NCBI GenBank assembly: GCA_028117185.1 | Contig: JAOHHD010000007.1 | Coordinates: forward strand, 1 to 60,073 | Direction of reading: 5' to 3' | Length of the DNA: 60,073 nt | Source of the DNA: Luminiphilus sp. | GTDB taxonomy: Bacteria > Pseudomonadota > Gammaproteobacteria > Pseudomonadales > Halieaceae | In this document: positions 25,488-33,415 of the stretch, in pieces | Numbering within the stretch: the stretch's first letter is position 1 | Layout: each line of letters begins with the position of its first letter | Program-made: the position numbers and the translations under genes | The notes under the pieces: generated by a model | What the model was told of the DNA's origin: nothing | The model's database searches: none | The model's input: the letters and a program-made list of their open reading frames with translations, nothing else

Positions 25488-26664
25488 GCACTTGGACGCC
25501 GTGACGATACCAAAGTGGGGCATTGAGATGACTCACGGCACGATCGTAGCCTGGCACAAGAAGGTGGGCGACGCCGTCGCCGCGGGTGAGGACATTGTCG
25601 ATATCGAAACGGACAAAATCGTCAACAGCTTTGAGGCCCGCACCTCCGGGACGCTGGTACGGATCTTGGCGGAGATCGGTGCCGAATTGCCGGTAGGGCA
25701 GCTTATTGGTGTCATTGCACCGGAGTCGGTACCTGAGGCGGTGGTAGATGCCTTCGTAGCTGCACAAGGTGCCGCGGCCGACGAAACGGGGGCTGGGGAG
25801 CCTGAAGCGGCAGCTCTCCCCACGACCTCGGCGGCGTCTGCTGACACCGCTGCGAAAATATCGCCGGCATTGCGCCGCAAGCTCGAGAACGCGGGCATCA
25901 GTGCGCAACAGGTGACCGGGACCGGACCAGGTGGCCGGATTGTGAAAGAAGATGTCGACCGCGCGCTTGCAGATTCTAGCGCAGCGTCAGAGACACAGGC
26001 GGCGGGTAAGCCGCTGTCTGCGCAACAGGCGACTGTGGCGCGAAAGCTCTCTCACGCACAATCCACAGTGCCCCTCTACCATGTTTCTCTCGATGTAAAT
26101 GTGGGCGCTGCCATGTCGTCGCTTGCCGAGGATCCCCAAGACGCGGCTGGTACGATCAACGATCTTGTCATTGTGGCGGTGCAGCATGCGCTGGTAGGTC
26201 AGCCCGAGCTCAACAAAACCTTTGACGGCGAACGCATCACCTCGATAACTGGTCAACCGGTGGGCTTGGCCGTCGCTACTGAGAATCACGTTGTGTTCGC
26301 ACCGGTAGTGCAGACAACGGTTGACACGCCTTTTGCCGAATTGGTGGCTCAGACTCGCGATCTGATTGGGCGCACGCGGGCTGGCCAGATACGAGCAGAG
26401 GATGCCGCTCCCGCTGCGATTACAATCAGCAATCTGGGCATGTATGGCGTCAGTGCGTTCACTGCGATGGTGACGCCCCCTCAAGTGATGGTGCTATCAG
26501 TCGGCGCGATCCGCCGAGTGCCGGCTTTTGATAGTGAAGGCGCCGTGGTTGCTCAGTCGATCATGACGCTGACATTGGGCAGTGACCACCGCATGATAAA
26601 TGGTGCGCAAGCTGCCACCTTTTTGGGTGTCATTGCCAAGTGGCTGCAGCAAGTGTCGTCGTAG
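25480..26664 (+). CDS. Dihydrolipoamide acyltransferase E2 component
   Basis: E2 subunit of 394 residues. An N-terminal lipoyl domain has the lipoylated lysine K46 in DIETDKIVNS. It is followed by an Ala/Glu/Thr-rich linker, a peripheral subunit-binding domain (ISPALRRKLENAGI to GGRIVKEDVDRAL, about 129-165), and the acyltransferase domain. The catalytic motif, normally DHRxxDG, reads DHRMING: the histidine is kept but the aspartate is replaced by asparagine. It starts inside the end of the quinoprotein gene (8-base overlap), so the cluster is one operon. No E3 lipoamide dehydrogenase is in the window; a housekeeping one presumably serves. Confidence 0.88.
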   Translation: MSEHLDAVTIPKWGIEMTHGTIVAWHKKVGDAVAAGEDIVDIETDKIVNSFEARTSGTLVRILAEIGAELPVGQLIGVIAPESVPEAVVDAFVAAQGAAADETGAGEPEAAALPTTSAASADTAAKISPALRRKLENAGISAQQVTGTGPGGRIVKEDVDRALADSSAASETQAAGKPLSAQQATVARKLSHAQSTVPLYHVSLDVNVGAAMSSLAEDPQDAAGTINDLVIVAVQHALVGQPELNKTFDGERITSITGQPVGLAVATENHVVFAPVVQTTVDTPFAELVAQTRDLIGRTRAGQIRAEDAAPAAITISNLGMYGVSAFTAMVTPPQVMVLSVGAIRRVPAFDSEGAVVAQSIMTLTLGSDHRMINGAQAATFLGVIAKWLQQVSS

Positions 26665-26749
26665 GGCGCGCTTCAACCGCTAGGGGTAATGTCGAGTTGT
26701 CCGTCACCGGCTTGTGCCGCTTTAAGCGTCACGGCATGGAAGACATAAT

Positions 26750-26775
26750 CTATTTCACCCTCTGGGGTGAAATAG
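26750..26775. terminator. Perfect 11-bp inverted repeat after the E2 gene
   Basis: CTATTTCACCC at 26750-26760 and GGGTGAAATAG at 26765-26775 pair perfectly over the 4-base loop TCTG. It lies 86 bases past the E2 stop. No T-run follows, so it may be a transcript-stabilising hairpin, a Rho-dependent end or an operator; the terminator label is tentative. Confidence 0.4.
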
Positions 26776-26858
26776 GTCACCGCCCTTTCCTAGAAAAAGC
26801 ATTTCGGTCTCGACAGCGCAGTGCGCGTCTCGATGTGCTGCCAAGATAGGGCCAAAGC

Positions 26859-27080
26859 CTAGGTGCCCTGTGCTGCGGTTCCTACGTCGTCAATTAACTC
26901 ACTGCTCATGATAAAAAACTGAACCGTTTTCTCTGGCGGTGAGCCTAAAAGCGGGTGGTCGGGTATCGGTACTGATCACGCGCGGTGCCCTGCTGTTTGA
27001 CACAGATTCAGCATTTTAAAGGGTGTTACGCTGTCGGTATCCAGCCACTCAAGTTCATGAAGGTAAGCCATTAGGTCGAC
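26859..27080 (-). pseudogene. Decayed quinoprotein-like fragment
   Basis: This is within the 456-base gap between the E2 gene and the second PQQ dehydrogenase. Minus-strand reading gives about 70 codons with one in-frame TGA at 26976-26978 (…NLCQTAGHRA stop SVPIPDHPLLGSPPEKTVQ…) and final TAG at 26859-26861; another stop (TAG) precedes it at 27081-27083. The segment DHPLLGSPPEKTVQFF resembles the C terminus of the neighbouring PQQ dehydrogenase (GHAVLGTPPGDHLIAF), suggesting a worn-out paralogue of the last propeller blade. The likeness is short, so this could still be chance. Confidence 0.35.
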
Positions 27081-27120
27081 CTATGAGATGCGGGTGCGAT
27101 CTGCACTCGTGTTGCGCCCC

Positions 27121-29178
27121 CTATTTTTTATCGGGCAGTTTAAAAGCGATCAAGTGGTCTCCGGGTGGCGTGCCTAAAACAGCGTGACCTCCCGCTGCGA
27201 TCACAACATATTGGGCGCTATCTTCTTGTAGCTGGTAAGTAATGGGCAATCCATGGCCTGAGGTTGGCAGGCGTCCTTTCCACAATTCGACGCCTGTTTC
27301 AGTCTCAAATGCGCGTAAAAAGTGATCTGCCGCTGCTCCAATAAAGGTGAGCCCACTGGCAGTTGCCACGGGTCCGCCAAGGTTGGGTGATCCTTGGATG
27401 AACCAGAAGGGGAACGGCGCCATGTCACGAGTGGTGCCAAGGGGCACTTGCCAATCGACCTCGCCAGTCTGGAGATCGATTGAGGCGAGTGTGCCCCAGG
27501 GCGGAGGTGTGCAGGGTATGCCTAGGGGTGACACGAAGCCGAGCCATCGCCGGTTGCAATAGGGAGTGCCCTCACCCGGTTCCAAGATAAAAGCCCCCGG
27601 TGCAACGGGGTCTGGCCCCGCTTCGGGCCCGCATTCCTCGCGAGGTAACAACTGCAAGATAGTCCCCATATGCAGCGTGTTGACGATCAATTTTCCTCTT
27701 ACCGAATCAATGGCCGGTCCGCCCCAGTTATGTCCCCCAAAAGCACTGGGCATGTGTAAGGCGCCCTCTGTAGCAGGCGGTGTGAAAGGGCCCTCATATC
27801 GGACTTTTTCAAGTGTATCCGCGCAAGCGCCTTTATCCCACGGGGTGAGACCCCAGAGCAGATCGTTATCGCCGGGTAATTCAAATAATGATCTGGGTTT
27901 ACTGGGAACGGGTTGTGTCGGCGCAGTAAAGTCTCCCGCAACAGCACCTTGTGGCATCGCCGTTTCCGTGACGGGAAACAGTGGCTCTCCGGTTTCCCGA
28001 TTGAGCAGAAATACATAGCCCTGCTTAGTGGTTTGAGCCAGCCCTAATACTGGCTCGCCCTCCCGCTCCCAATCGAAAAAAGTCGGTTGCGAGGGTACGT
28101 CAAAATCCCAAATGTCGTGATGCACGGTTTGAAAATGCCAAGCGACTTCACCCGTATCAATTCGCAGCGCCACGACAGAGCTAGAGTAGAAATCGAGACC
28201 CTCTCGTTGCCCGCCATAATAATCGGGTGAGGTATTGCCAGTGGGAACGTAAACCAGCCCCAGGTTAGGATCCACAGAGAGAAAGGACCAAGAATTAGTC
28301 GTACCCCGCTGATAGGCTAAATCTGGCGGATCATCTGTGTCCTGCTGAGACGAAGAAGGTATCGATTCAGCGCTGTTCTCGCTTTCCTCAGTGGTGCCAG
28401 CTGATCTCTGCGCAGGGTCGCCTAACGGCTCCCATGCCCATAATAAATCGCCGCTGAGAAGGTCATAAGATCGAATCACCCCGCTGGGCACCTTTGTAGT
28501 GATGTTGTCAGCAATTGACCCGCCGGTGATCAAGGTGTTGTTGACGATCACAGGGGGTGTGTTGAGCATGTAGAAGCCCTCCTGGTAGGGGCCAAGACCG
28601 ACACTGAGATCGAGCGTTTCCTTGTCGCCAAAAGTACAGCGATCACCCGTAAGGGCATCTAAACCGACGATACGAGCGTCCATTAGCGGCGCTATGACTA
28701 CGTTGTGGCACATGTCGCCAGCCGCAACGCGGTCATCTTGCCATTGAGTCACACCGCGACAGCGAGGCATGCCAAAAGCGTCAAGGTTAATGTCTGGCGC
28801 AAAGGACCAACGTTCTTCGCCGGTGGATGCGTCGACAGCGATAATGCGATTAAAAGGGGTGCAGATCACCAACTGATCTTCGATCAAGATCGGGGTGGCT
28901 TGCCATGAAGATTGCAGAGGCTTCGTTCCCGATAAGCCATCGAGAAAATTATCGCCCTGACGAAAATCTCCTGACCGATGCACCCAAGCAATTTCGAGGT
29001 CGGAGACGTTGTCGGGTGTAATTTGGGTTGCGGTACTAAAATGACCGCCCCCCTGACTGCCCCCCGGCAGCGCCCAGCCGGCTGAGGGCTCTGATAAGGC
29101 GTACGACGTGCAACAGCACGCAAGCAGTGCTAATGCCGCAGTGTGTAGGGACTGTATGGAAACAAATCTGTTGAGCAT
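27121..29178 (-). CDS. PQQ-dependent dehydrogenase (quinoprotein glucose/quinate type)
   Basis: Periplasmic quinoprotein of 685 residues. A signal peptide (AALALLACCCTSYALS) is followed by the family start ITPDNVSDLEIAWVHRSGD, and several propeller-blade motifs: AVDASTGEERWSF, VGLDALTGDRC, ALRIDTGEVAWHFQTVHHDIWDFDVPSQPT (given in part) and ASIDLQTGEVDWQVPLG. The segment HHDIWDFD is a hallmark of membrane-linked glucose/quinate-type PQQ dehydrogenases. There is no N-terminal membrane domain, so it is soluble or periplasm-facing. An inserted Ser/Glu-rich loop (SAGTTEESENSAES) is unusual. Substrate unknown. The CMD-like gene lies 39 bases upstream on the same strand. Confidence 0.9.
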   Translation of the reverse strand: MLNRFVSIQSLHTAALALLACCCTSYALSEPSAGWALPGGSQGGGHFSTATQITPDNVSDLEIAWVHRSGDFRQGDNFLDGLSGTKPLQSSWQATPILIEDQLVICTPFNRIIAVDASTGEERWSFAPDINLDAFGMPRCRGVTQWQDDRVAAGDMCHNVVIAPLMDARIVGLDALTGDRCTFGDKETLDLSVGLGPYQEGFYMLNTPPVIVNNTLITGGSIADNITTKVPSGVIRSYDLLSGDLLWAWEPLGDPAQRSAGTTEESENSAESIPSSSQQDTDDPPDLAYQRGTTNSWSFLSVDPNLGLVYVPTGNTSPDYYGGQREGLDFYSSSVVALRIDTGEVAWHFQTVHHDIWDFDVPSQPTFFDWEREGEPVLGLAQTTKQGYVFLLNRETGEPLFPVTETAMPQGAVAGDFTAPTQPVPSKPRSLFELPGDNDLLWGLTPWDKGACADTLEKVRYEGPFTPPATEGALHMPSAFGGHNWGGPAIDSVRGKLIVNTLHMGTILQLLPREECGPEAGPDPVAPGAFILEPGEGTPYCNRRWLGFVSPLGIPCTPPPWGTLASIDLQTGEVDWQVPLGTTRDMAPFPFWFIQGSPNLGGPVATASGLTFIGAAADHFLRAFETETGVELWKGRLPTSGHGLPITYQLQEDSAQYVVIAAGGHAVLGTPPGDHLIAFKLPDKK

Positions 29179-29217
29179 GACTAGCGCCTTTTACGAGGAA
29201 CTGTGAAGTGGAAAATC

Positions 29218-29814
29218 TTATCGAACCACTACGGGCTCATCAGAGGAGGGACTGACAATATGCGCTGATCCATAAGGCTGTGCGAATCCAGCGGGAAGCT
29301 CTTCGGTCATATCCAGCACGGCGGCGAGTCTACCCATGCCCACATAGAGAGCACAATGCATGAGTAGCTCCATGACCTCAGCTTCTGTGAATTCGCTTTT
29401 CAGCTGAGCAAAGAAAGCATCATCAATAGACAGGTGATCACAAGCGAATCGATCGCCCAATTCAATAGCCAGTCGCTCTCGATCATCGAGCTGATCCGCT
29501 TCGGATGGTGTTTCTAAACTACACACATCTGCCTCACTGACATCAGCCGCAGCACGTTGATAACGAATCGCCATGCAGCTGCGGCACTGATTATGAAAAG
29601 CGATACGCAGCCGTAACAGTTCTATCAGGCGTTCAGGTAATGTGCGATGACTCACCAGTGCGGCACCAAACTGCAGGGGTCCCATGGCGGCCGCAGGCGC
29701 GTGCGCCAGCATTCGGGTGATACCGAGTTCGATGTCACGAGCACTGTCGGCTCCGCTAAAAGATCTAAGGGCTTCTGGCCAATTTGCAACGGGTACAAAA
29801 CTGATTCTGCTCAT
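29218..29814 (-). CDS. Carboxymuconolactone decarboxylase/AhpD-fold protein
   Basis: 198-residue cytoplasmic protein of the CMD/AhpD fold. The redox-like cysteine pair is C77-R-S-C80 in NQCRSCMAIRYQ, with an upstream ELLRLRIAF helix and a downstream acidic region (DDRERLAIELGDRF) typical of the AhpD-like branch. Such proteins act as peroxidase partners or gamma-carboxymuconolactone decarboxylases; here the CxxC favours a redox role. Upstream of the PQQ dehydrogenase with a 39-base gap, so the two form one unit. Divergent from the NTF2-like gene by 118 bases. Confidence 0.85.
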   Translation of the reverse strand: MSRISFVPVANWPEALRSFSGADSARDIELGITRMLAHAPAAAMGPLQFGAALVSHRTLPERLIELLRLRIAFHNQCRSCMAIRYQRAAADVSEADVCSLETPSEADQLDDRERLAIELGDRFACDHLSIDDAFFAQLKSEFTEAEVMELLMHCALYVGMGRLAAVLDMTEELPAGFAQPYGSAHIVSPSSDEPVVVR

Positions 29815-29932
29815 AGTAATTTCTCATATCTTCTGCTGACCGCTATATTAGTATTCTAAGTCACTTTCTTCGGCTTGACGCTTAATAACTGGCAGCACCC
29901 GATAAAAAGACAGCACTGCGGAGCAATACGGT

Positions 29933-30451
29933 ATGGCGGATCAGCTAGAATCTGACAATGCTTTCACAACGCAAGAGTACCAGCGACTTCGACAGCTATT
30001 AGACGAAGATGCGATCCGTAATTTGGCGCTGCGTTATTCCCACTACCTTGACCATCATTATCTTGACCGACTGAGAGAAGTGTTCACGCCCGACATTGTG
30101 TGTGAATTTGGACCTTATGGTGCGTGGGAAGGTATTGATACGGTGTTGGCAAATTATGCTACGAATAATCGAGAGATGGGCGGCCATCCCTTTGTCGCGA
30201 TGCACGCAAATACTCAGCACTGGATTGAATGGCAAGATGCTGACACGGCGGTCGGCCGTCGGCAGTTACTGGATTTTGAACTCACGCGGTCGGCGAATGA
30301 AAACCCCTTGCTCTGGCTCGGGTTGTACGAGGACCGCTACGTTAGAACCTCCGAAGGGTGGCGGATCTCGAGCATGCGGCTCTCGTTTCTTTGGCCAGAA
30401 CGATTAGTGGACGAGCGTTTTCCCGGCGACTTTCCTGGCGATTTGTTTTAG
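29933..30451 (+). CDS. NTF2-like/SnoaL-like domain protein
   Basis: 172 residues that look like one NTF2-like (SnoaL, ring-hydroxylating dioxygenase small subunit or ketosteroid-isomerase-like) cone: the start AIRNLALRYSHYLDHHYLDRLREVFTPDI is the usual first helix, with GPYGAWEGIDTVLANY and later WRISSMRLSFLWPE closing the sheet. Conserved Tyr/Asp positions could form an isomerase or hydrolase site, but no activity can be assigned. It ends 14 bases from the stop of the convergent P450 gene, consistent with a shared substrate for both. Confidence 0.8.
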   Translation: MADQLESDNAFTTQEYQRLRQLLDEDAIRNLALRYSHYLDHHYLDRLREVFTPDIVCEFGPYGAWEGIDTVLANYATNNREMGGHPFVAMHANTQHWIEWQDADTAVGRRQLLDFELTRSANENPLLWLGLYEDRYVRTSEGWRISSMRLSFLWPERLVDERFPGDFPGDLF

Positions 30452-30465
30452 GGGTACAGGGTTTT

Positions 30466-31710
30466 CTATTGATGCGGCCGCCAGCTAATCGGCAGCGTGA
30501 GTAAGTTGCGGCCAAACAGGCTCGGTTGATAGCGCGGTTCGTCACTACCCGGGGTGAGCCAAAAATGATCGTAGCGCTGTGTCAGCGCACGAAAGGCGCT
30601 GATGATTTCTTGTCGAGCGAGTGCCGCACCCACACAGACATGTCGACCCATACCAAAGGCAAGGTGGCCGCCCGGTTTGGGTCGATGAAGATCAATGTGA
30701 TCTGGGTTAGCAAACTGCTGTTCATCCCGATTAGCTGCGCCAAAGCGAATATTAAGCAGATCGCCTTCGCTGAGGGACACACCGTGGAGCACGCTGTCCT
30801 TTGCACATCGCCGAAACATGCCCTGCGCGGGCGACTCGAGCCTTAAAATTTCCTCTGCTAGCCGAGGGATTAACGCCGGTTGGGCGACGATCTCAGCTAG
30901 TGCCGACGAATCTTCAACTAATAACTTCATACCAGAGCCAATAGCGGCGGTCGTGGTTTCGTTGCCCGATGCCAATAGATCGATCGTGATGATGGTCATC
31001 AACTCCTGCATCGTGAAAGCGACATCATTTGTATCTCGATAAGCGATGGCTTCGCTGATGAGATCGTCTCTGGGCCGTCGTTGCCGCTCCGCCACCATAT
31101 CGGCAAAATACGACTGCATCTCTACGACGAGTTGTGCACATTCAATGCGGCGTTCTCGTGAGGCCATCATGCTGAATGGCTCGACAATGGCATCAGACCA
31201 GATTTTAAATTGGCCGATATCCGATTGCGGGACACCCAATAAATCGGCAATCACCATCATCGGCAGCGGGTGAGCAAACGCACGAACAAATTCGACCTCG
31301 GTCTGCCCTTCGAGCTCATCGAGTAAGGTTTCAGCAATCTTGTCGATCATTGGGGTGGCTGCCCGAACCCGCTCAGCCGTAAAGAGCTTCTCTAGAAAGC
31401 CACGCACCCGGCTGTGGTAAGGGGGGTCAGACGTTGAGCATGAGGCGAGAGGCAGCCAGCCTTGAGACTCGTAAATAGCAACGATTTCGGGAGCAATGCC
31501 GTCGTCTGATAGCGCCATAGGGCTGACGCTGCTGGGAAACGCATCAGGCGCCCTGATGATCTCTCTCGCTAACTCGTACTGAGTGACTAAATGGAAACCC
31601 GTCGAGGGCAATTTATAGAGCGGCGCGGCGCGGCGGAGTTTTTTGTAGCCATCATAGGGGCACTGCTGCACCGCCGGATCCATGATGTCAAAGTCACTCT
31701 CGCCACTCAT
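30466..31710 (-). CDS. Cytochrome P450
   Basis: Soluble bacterial P450 of about 414-419 residues. The haem-ligand motif FGMGRHVCVG gives Cys364 (counted from the TTG start at 31725; the ATG at 31710 is five codons later). The I-helix ASGNETT at about 252-258 carries an acid-threonine pair for oxygen activation, and the ExxR motif is E292-R295 (EILR). The start is not certain: TTG has an AGAGG site, the ATG has none as good. Substrate unknown; the family (CYP107/CYP125-like actinobacterial or gammaproteobacterial type) hydroxylates terpenoids, steroids and fatty acids. No ferredoxin gene is nearby. Confidence 0.88.
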   Translation of the reverse strand: MSGESDFDIMDPAVQQCPYDGYKKLRRAAPLYKLPSTGFHLVTQYELAREIIRAPDAFPSSVSPMALSDDGIAPEIVAIYESQGWLPLASCSTSDPPYHSRVRGFLEKLFTAERVRAATPMIDKIAETLLDELEGQTEVEFVRAFAHPLPMMVIADLLGVPQSDIGQFKIWSDAIVEPFSMMASRERRIECAQLVVEMQSYFADMVAERQRRPRDDLISEAIAYRDTNDVAFTMQELMTIITIDLLASGNETTTAAIGSGMKLLVEDSSALAEIVAQPALIPRLAEEILRLESPAQGMFRRCAKDSVLHGVSLSEGDLLNIRFGAANRDEQQFANPDHIDLHRPKPGGHLAFGMGRHVCVGAALARQEIISAFRALTQRYDHFWLTPGSDEPRYQPSLFGRNLLTLPISWRPHQ

Positions 31711-31747
31711 ACCACTTTGTCCCAACTATCGCCTCTTTTGGCGTTGG

Positions 31748-33157
31748 TTAACCCAGTTGGCCAATGACGTCGCCAAAAAGCTCTTCATCAGATGGGATTA
31801 CTTTGGGCTCTGCTAGCGGCAAAGATACCCAGGTCTCGTTAATCAGATCACGCCAAGAAATATTGTTGTTGGTGCCATTGCCACCCCAGGATCCGCAACC
31901 GAGCGAGAAAGTTTGTCGCATGCCATTCCACACATTGCCGCTATTGGACGCCGACTGAGGCTGATTCACCATTACCCGAGACGTGTAGGTATTCTCAGCC
32001 ACTTTCATAATATTGGCATCGTTATTCGAATAAATACCGCATGAGTGGCCCTGTCCCTGATAGGCCTGAATATGACGCGTCAATTCAATCGCGTGATCGA
32101 TATCGCGGGCGCGATACAGCGCCATGATCACCGATAACTTCTCTCCAGAAAATGGATGTTCTGGTCCGTAGCCATCTTCCAACACGATAAAAAATTGAAC
32201 CCCGTCTGGAATCGTGAGGCCCGCCATTTGCGCAATCTTTTCTGGGGGCTGCGCTACCATTGCCGTATTGATGTGCAACTCATCGTCCCACAGGGTATGA
32301 CGAAGTGCTGTTTTCTCCTCTGCACTACAAACATACCCACCCTCTGCTTTCAGCTTATCCAGCATGGTGTCGTAAATGCCGTCGAGTAAAATGACTGAGT
32401 TATCCGACGAGCATGAAGCAGCGAGATCGAGGGTTTTTGAGATCCGGATCTTTTCTGCTGCGGCATCCAGATCGGCTGTTTCATCAACGGTAATTACAGC
32501 GTTGCCGACGCCGACACCCAGTGCAGGTGTGCCACTGGAGTACGCGGCGTTAACCATTGCGCCACCGCCTGTTGCCAGTACGAGGTCACACTGTTGCATC
32601 AACTCATTGGTTGTTTCGAGGCTGGGTGTTTCGATACCAATGACTAAATCTTCGGGCGCCCCCATCTTCTTGATTGCTGCACGCATCAGGTCACAGATCT
32701 TTTTATTGGTGAGCTTCGCTCTAGGGTGCGGCGCGACAATGATTGAATTACGCCCTTTCACTGCGTGAATGCCCTTGATGACTGGCGTTGCTTCAGGATT
32801 GGTTGAGGGCGCTAGTGCGCCAATCACACCGAGCGGTTTCGCCAGTACCCTGATATTGCGTTCTGGATACTCCTCAATCACGCCAACCGACTTGTCATCA
32901 ATGATATCGAGCAGCGTGGCGCGTGTTTTGCGCTGAATTTTGAGAAACTTACCGTCGTAATTCCCCAGCTGCGTCTCGTCGATAGCAAACTGCGCAATGT
33001 CCTCGGCTACTCCCGGTCTGGCTACAGACCACACCATGGCGCGAATTAAGGCATCAACTTGCTCCTGAGAGTAGTGCTCGATCTGTTTTTGCGCTGCGCG
33101 CGAGCGCGCCACTAATGCGGCGATGAAAGCCTGTGGGTTATCGCTGTCCTGAGACAT
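31748..33157 (-). CDS. CoA-acylating aldehyde dehydrogenase (EutE/sulfoacetaldehyde dehydrogenase-like)
   Basis: About 469 residues from the ATG at 33157 (MSQDSDNPQAF), which has an AGGA site; the frame opens at 33226. The catalytic cysteine lies in LAASCSSDN, and the N-terminal part (EEYPERNIRVLAKPLGVIGALAPSTNPEA, shown in part) and GGGAMVNAAYSSG match the acylating branch (EutE, AdhE N-domain, SauS) rather than the classic NAD aldehyde dehydrogenases. It would convert an aldehyde plus CoA and NAD(P) to acyl-CoA. A product from the acetoin or valine pathways is a tempting substrate, but none is shown. Divergent from the valine operon by about 260 bases. Confidence 0.85.
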   Translation of the reverse strand: MSQDSDNPQAFIAALVARSRAAQKQIEHYSQEQVDALIRAMVWSVARPGVAEDIAQFAIDETQLGNYDGKFLKIQRKTRATLLDIIDDKSVGVIEEYPERNIRVLAKPLGVIGALAPSTNPEATPVIKGIHAVKGRNSIIVAPHPRAKLTNKKICDLMRAAIKKMGAPEDLVIGIETPSLETTNELMQQCDLVLATGGGAMVNAAYSSGTPALGVGVGNAVITVDETADLDAAAEKIRISKTLDLAASCSSDNSVILLDGIYDTMLDKLKAEGGYVCSAEEKTALRHTLWDDELHINTAMVAQPPEKIAQMAGLTIPDGVQFFIVLEDGYGPEHPFSGEKLSVIMALYRARDIDHAIELTRHIQAYQGQGHSCGIYSNNDANIMKVAENTYTSRVMVNQPQSASNSGNVWNGMRQTFSLGCGSWGGNGTNNNISWRDLINETWVSLPLAEPKVIPSDEELFGDVIGQLG

Positions 33158-33415
33158 GGTTGGTCCTGCCTTGATAGCTAAAAAATGACAAGCGATAGGG
33201 TAAACTGCACCGCCGTTGTGCGCCACCCGGGATGATGCGGAAAAGTAGGACTAGTGTCGTGCCATGCTCGCGGTTTAGGCGCTATCGCGGCGTGGGGTTT
33301 GCGAATGAAGGGTTTATACTATCCACCTTGGTCGCTTTGTAAGTGCCCGTGTGGTTTAACCGCGGGGTCACTCAGGCCCATTCGTTGAATTGAGACAATA
33401 ATTGGAGAGTCTGCA

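Noticed and set aside
25987..26484. 165-residue minus-strand frame opposite E2
   Set aside because: Arg/His-rich shadow of the E2 acyltransferase domain.
27072..27083. TAGGTCGACCTA palindrome
   Set aside because: Perfect but short (12 bp) and inside the decayed fragment; likely chance.
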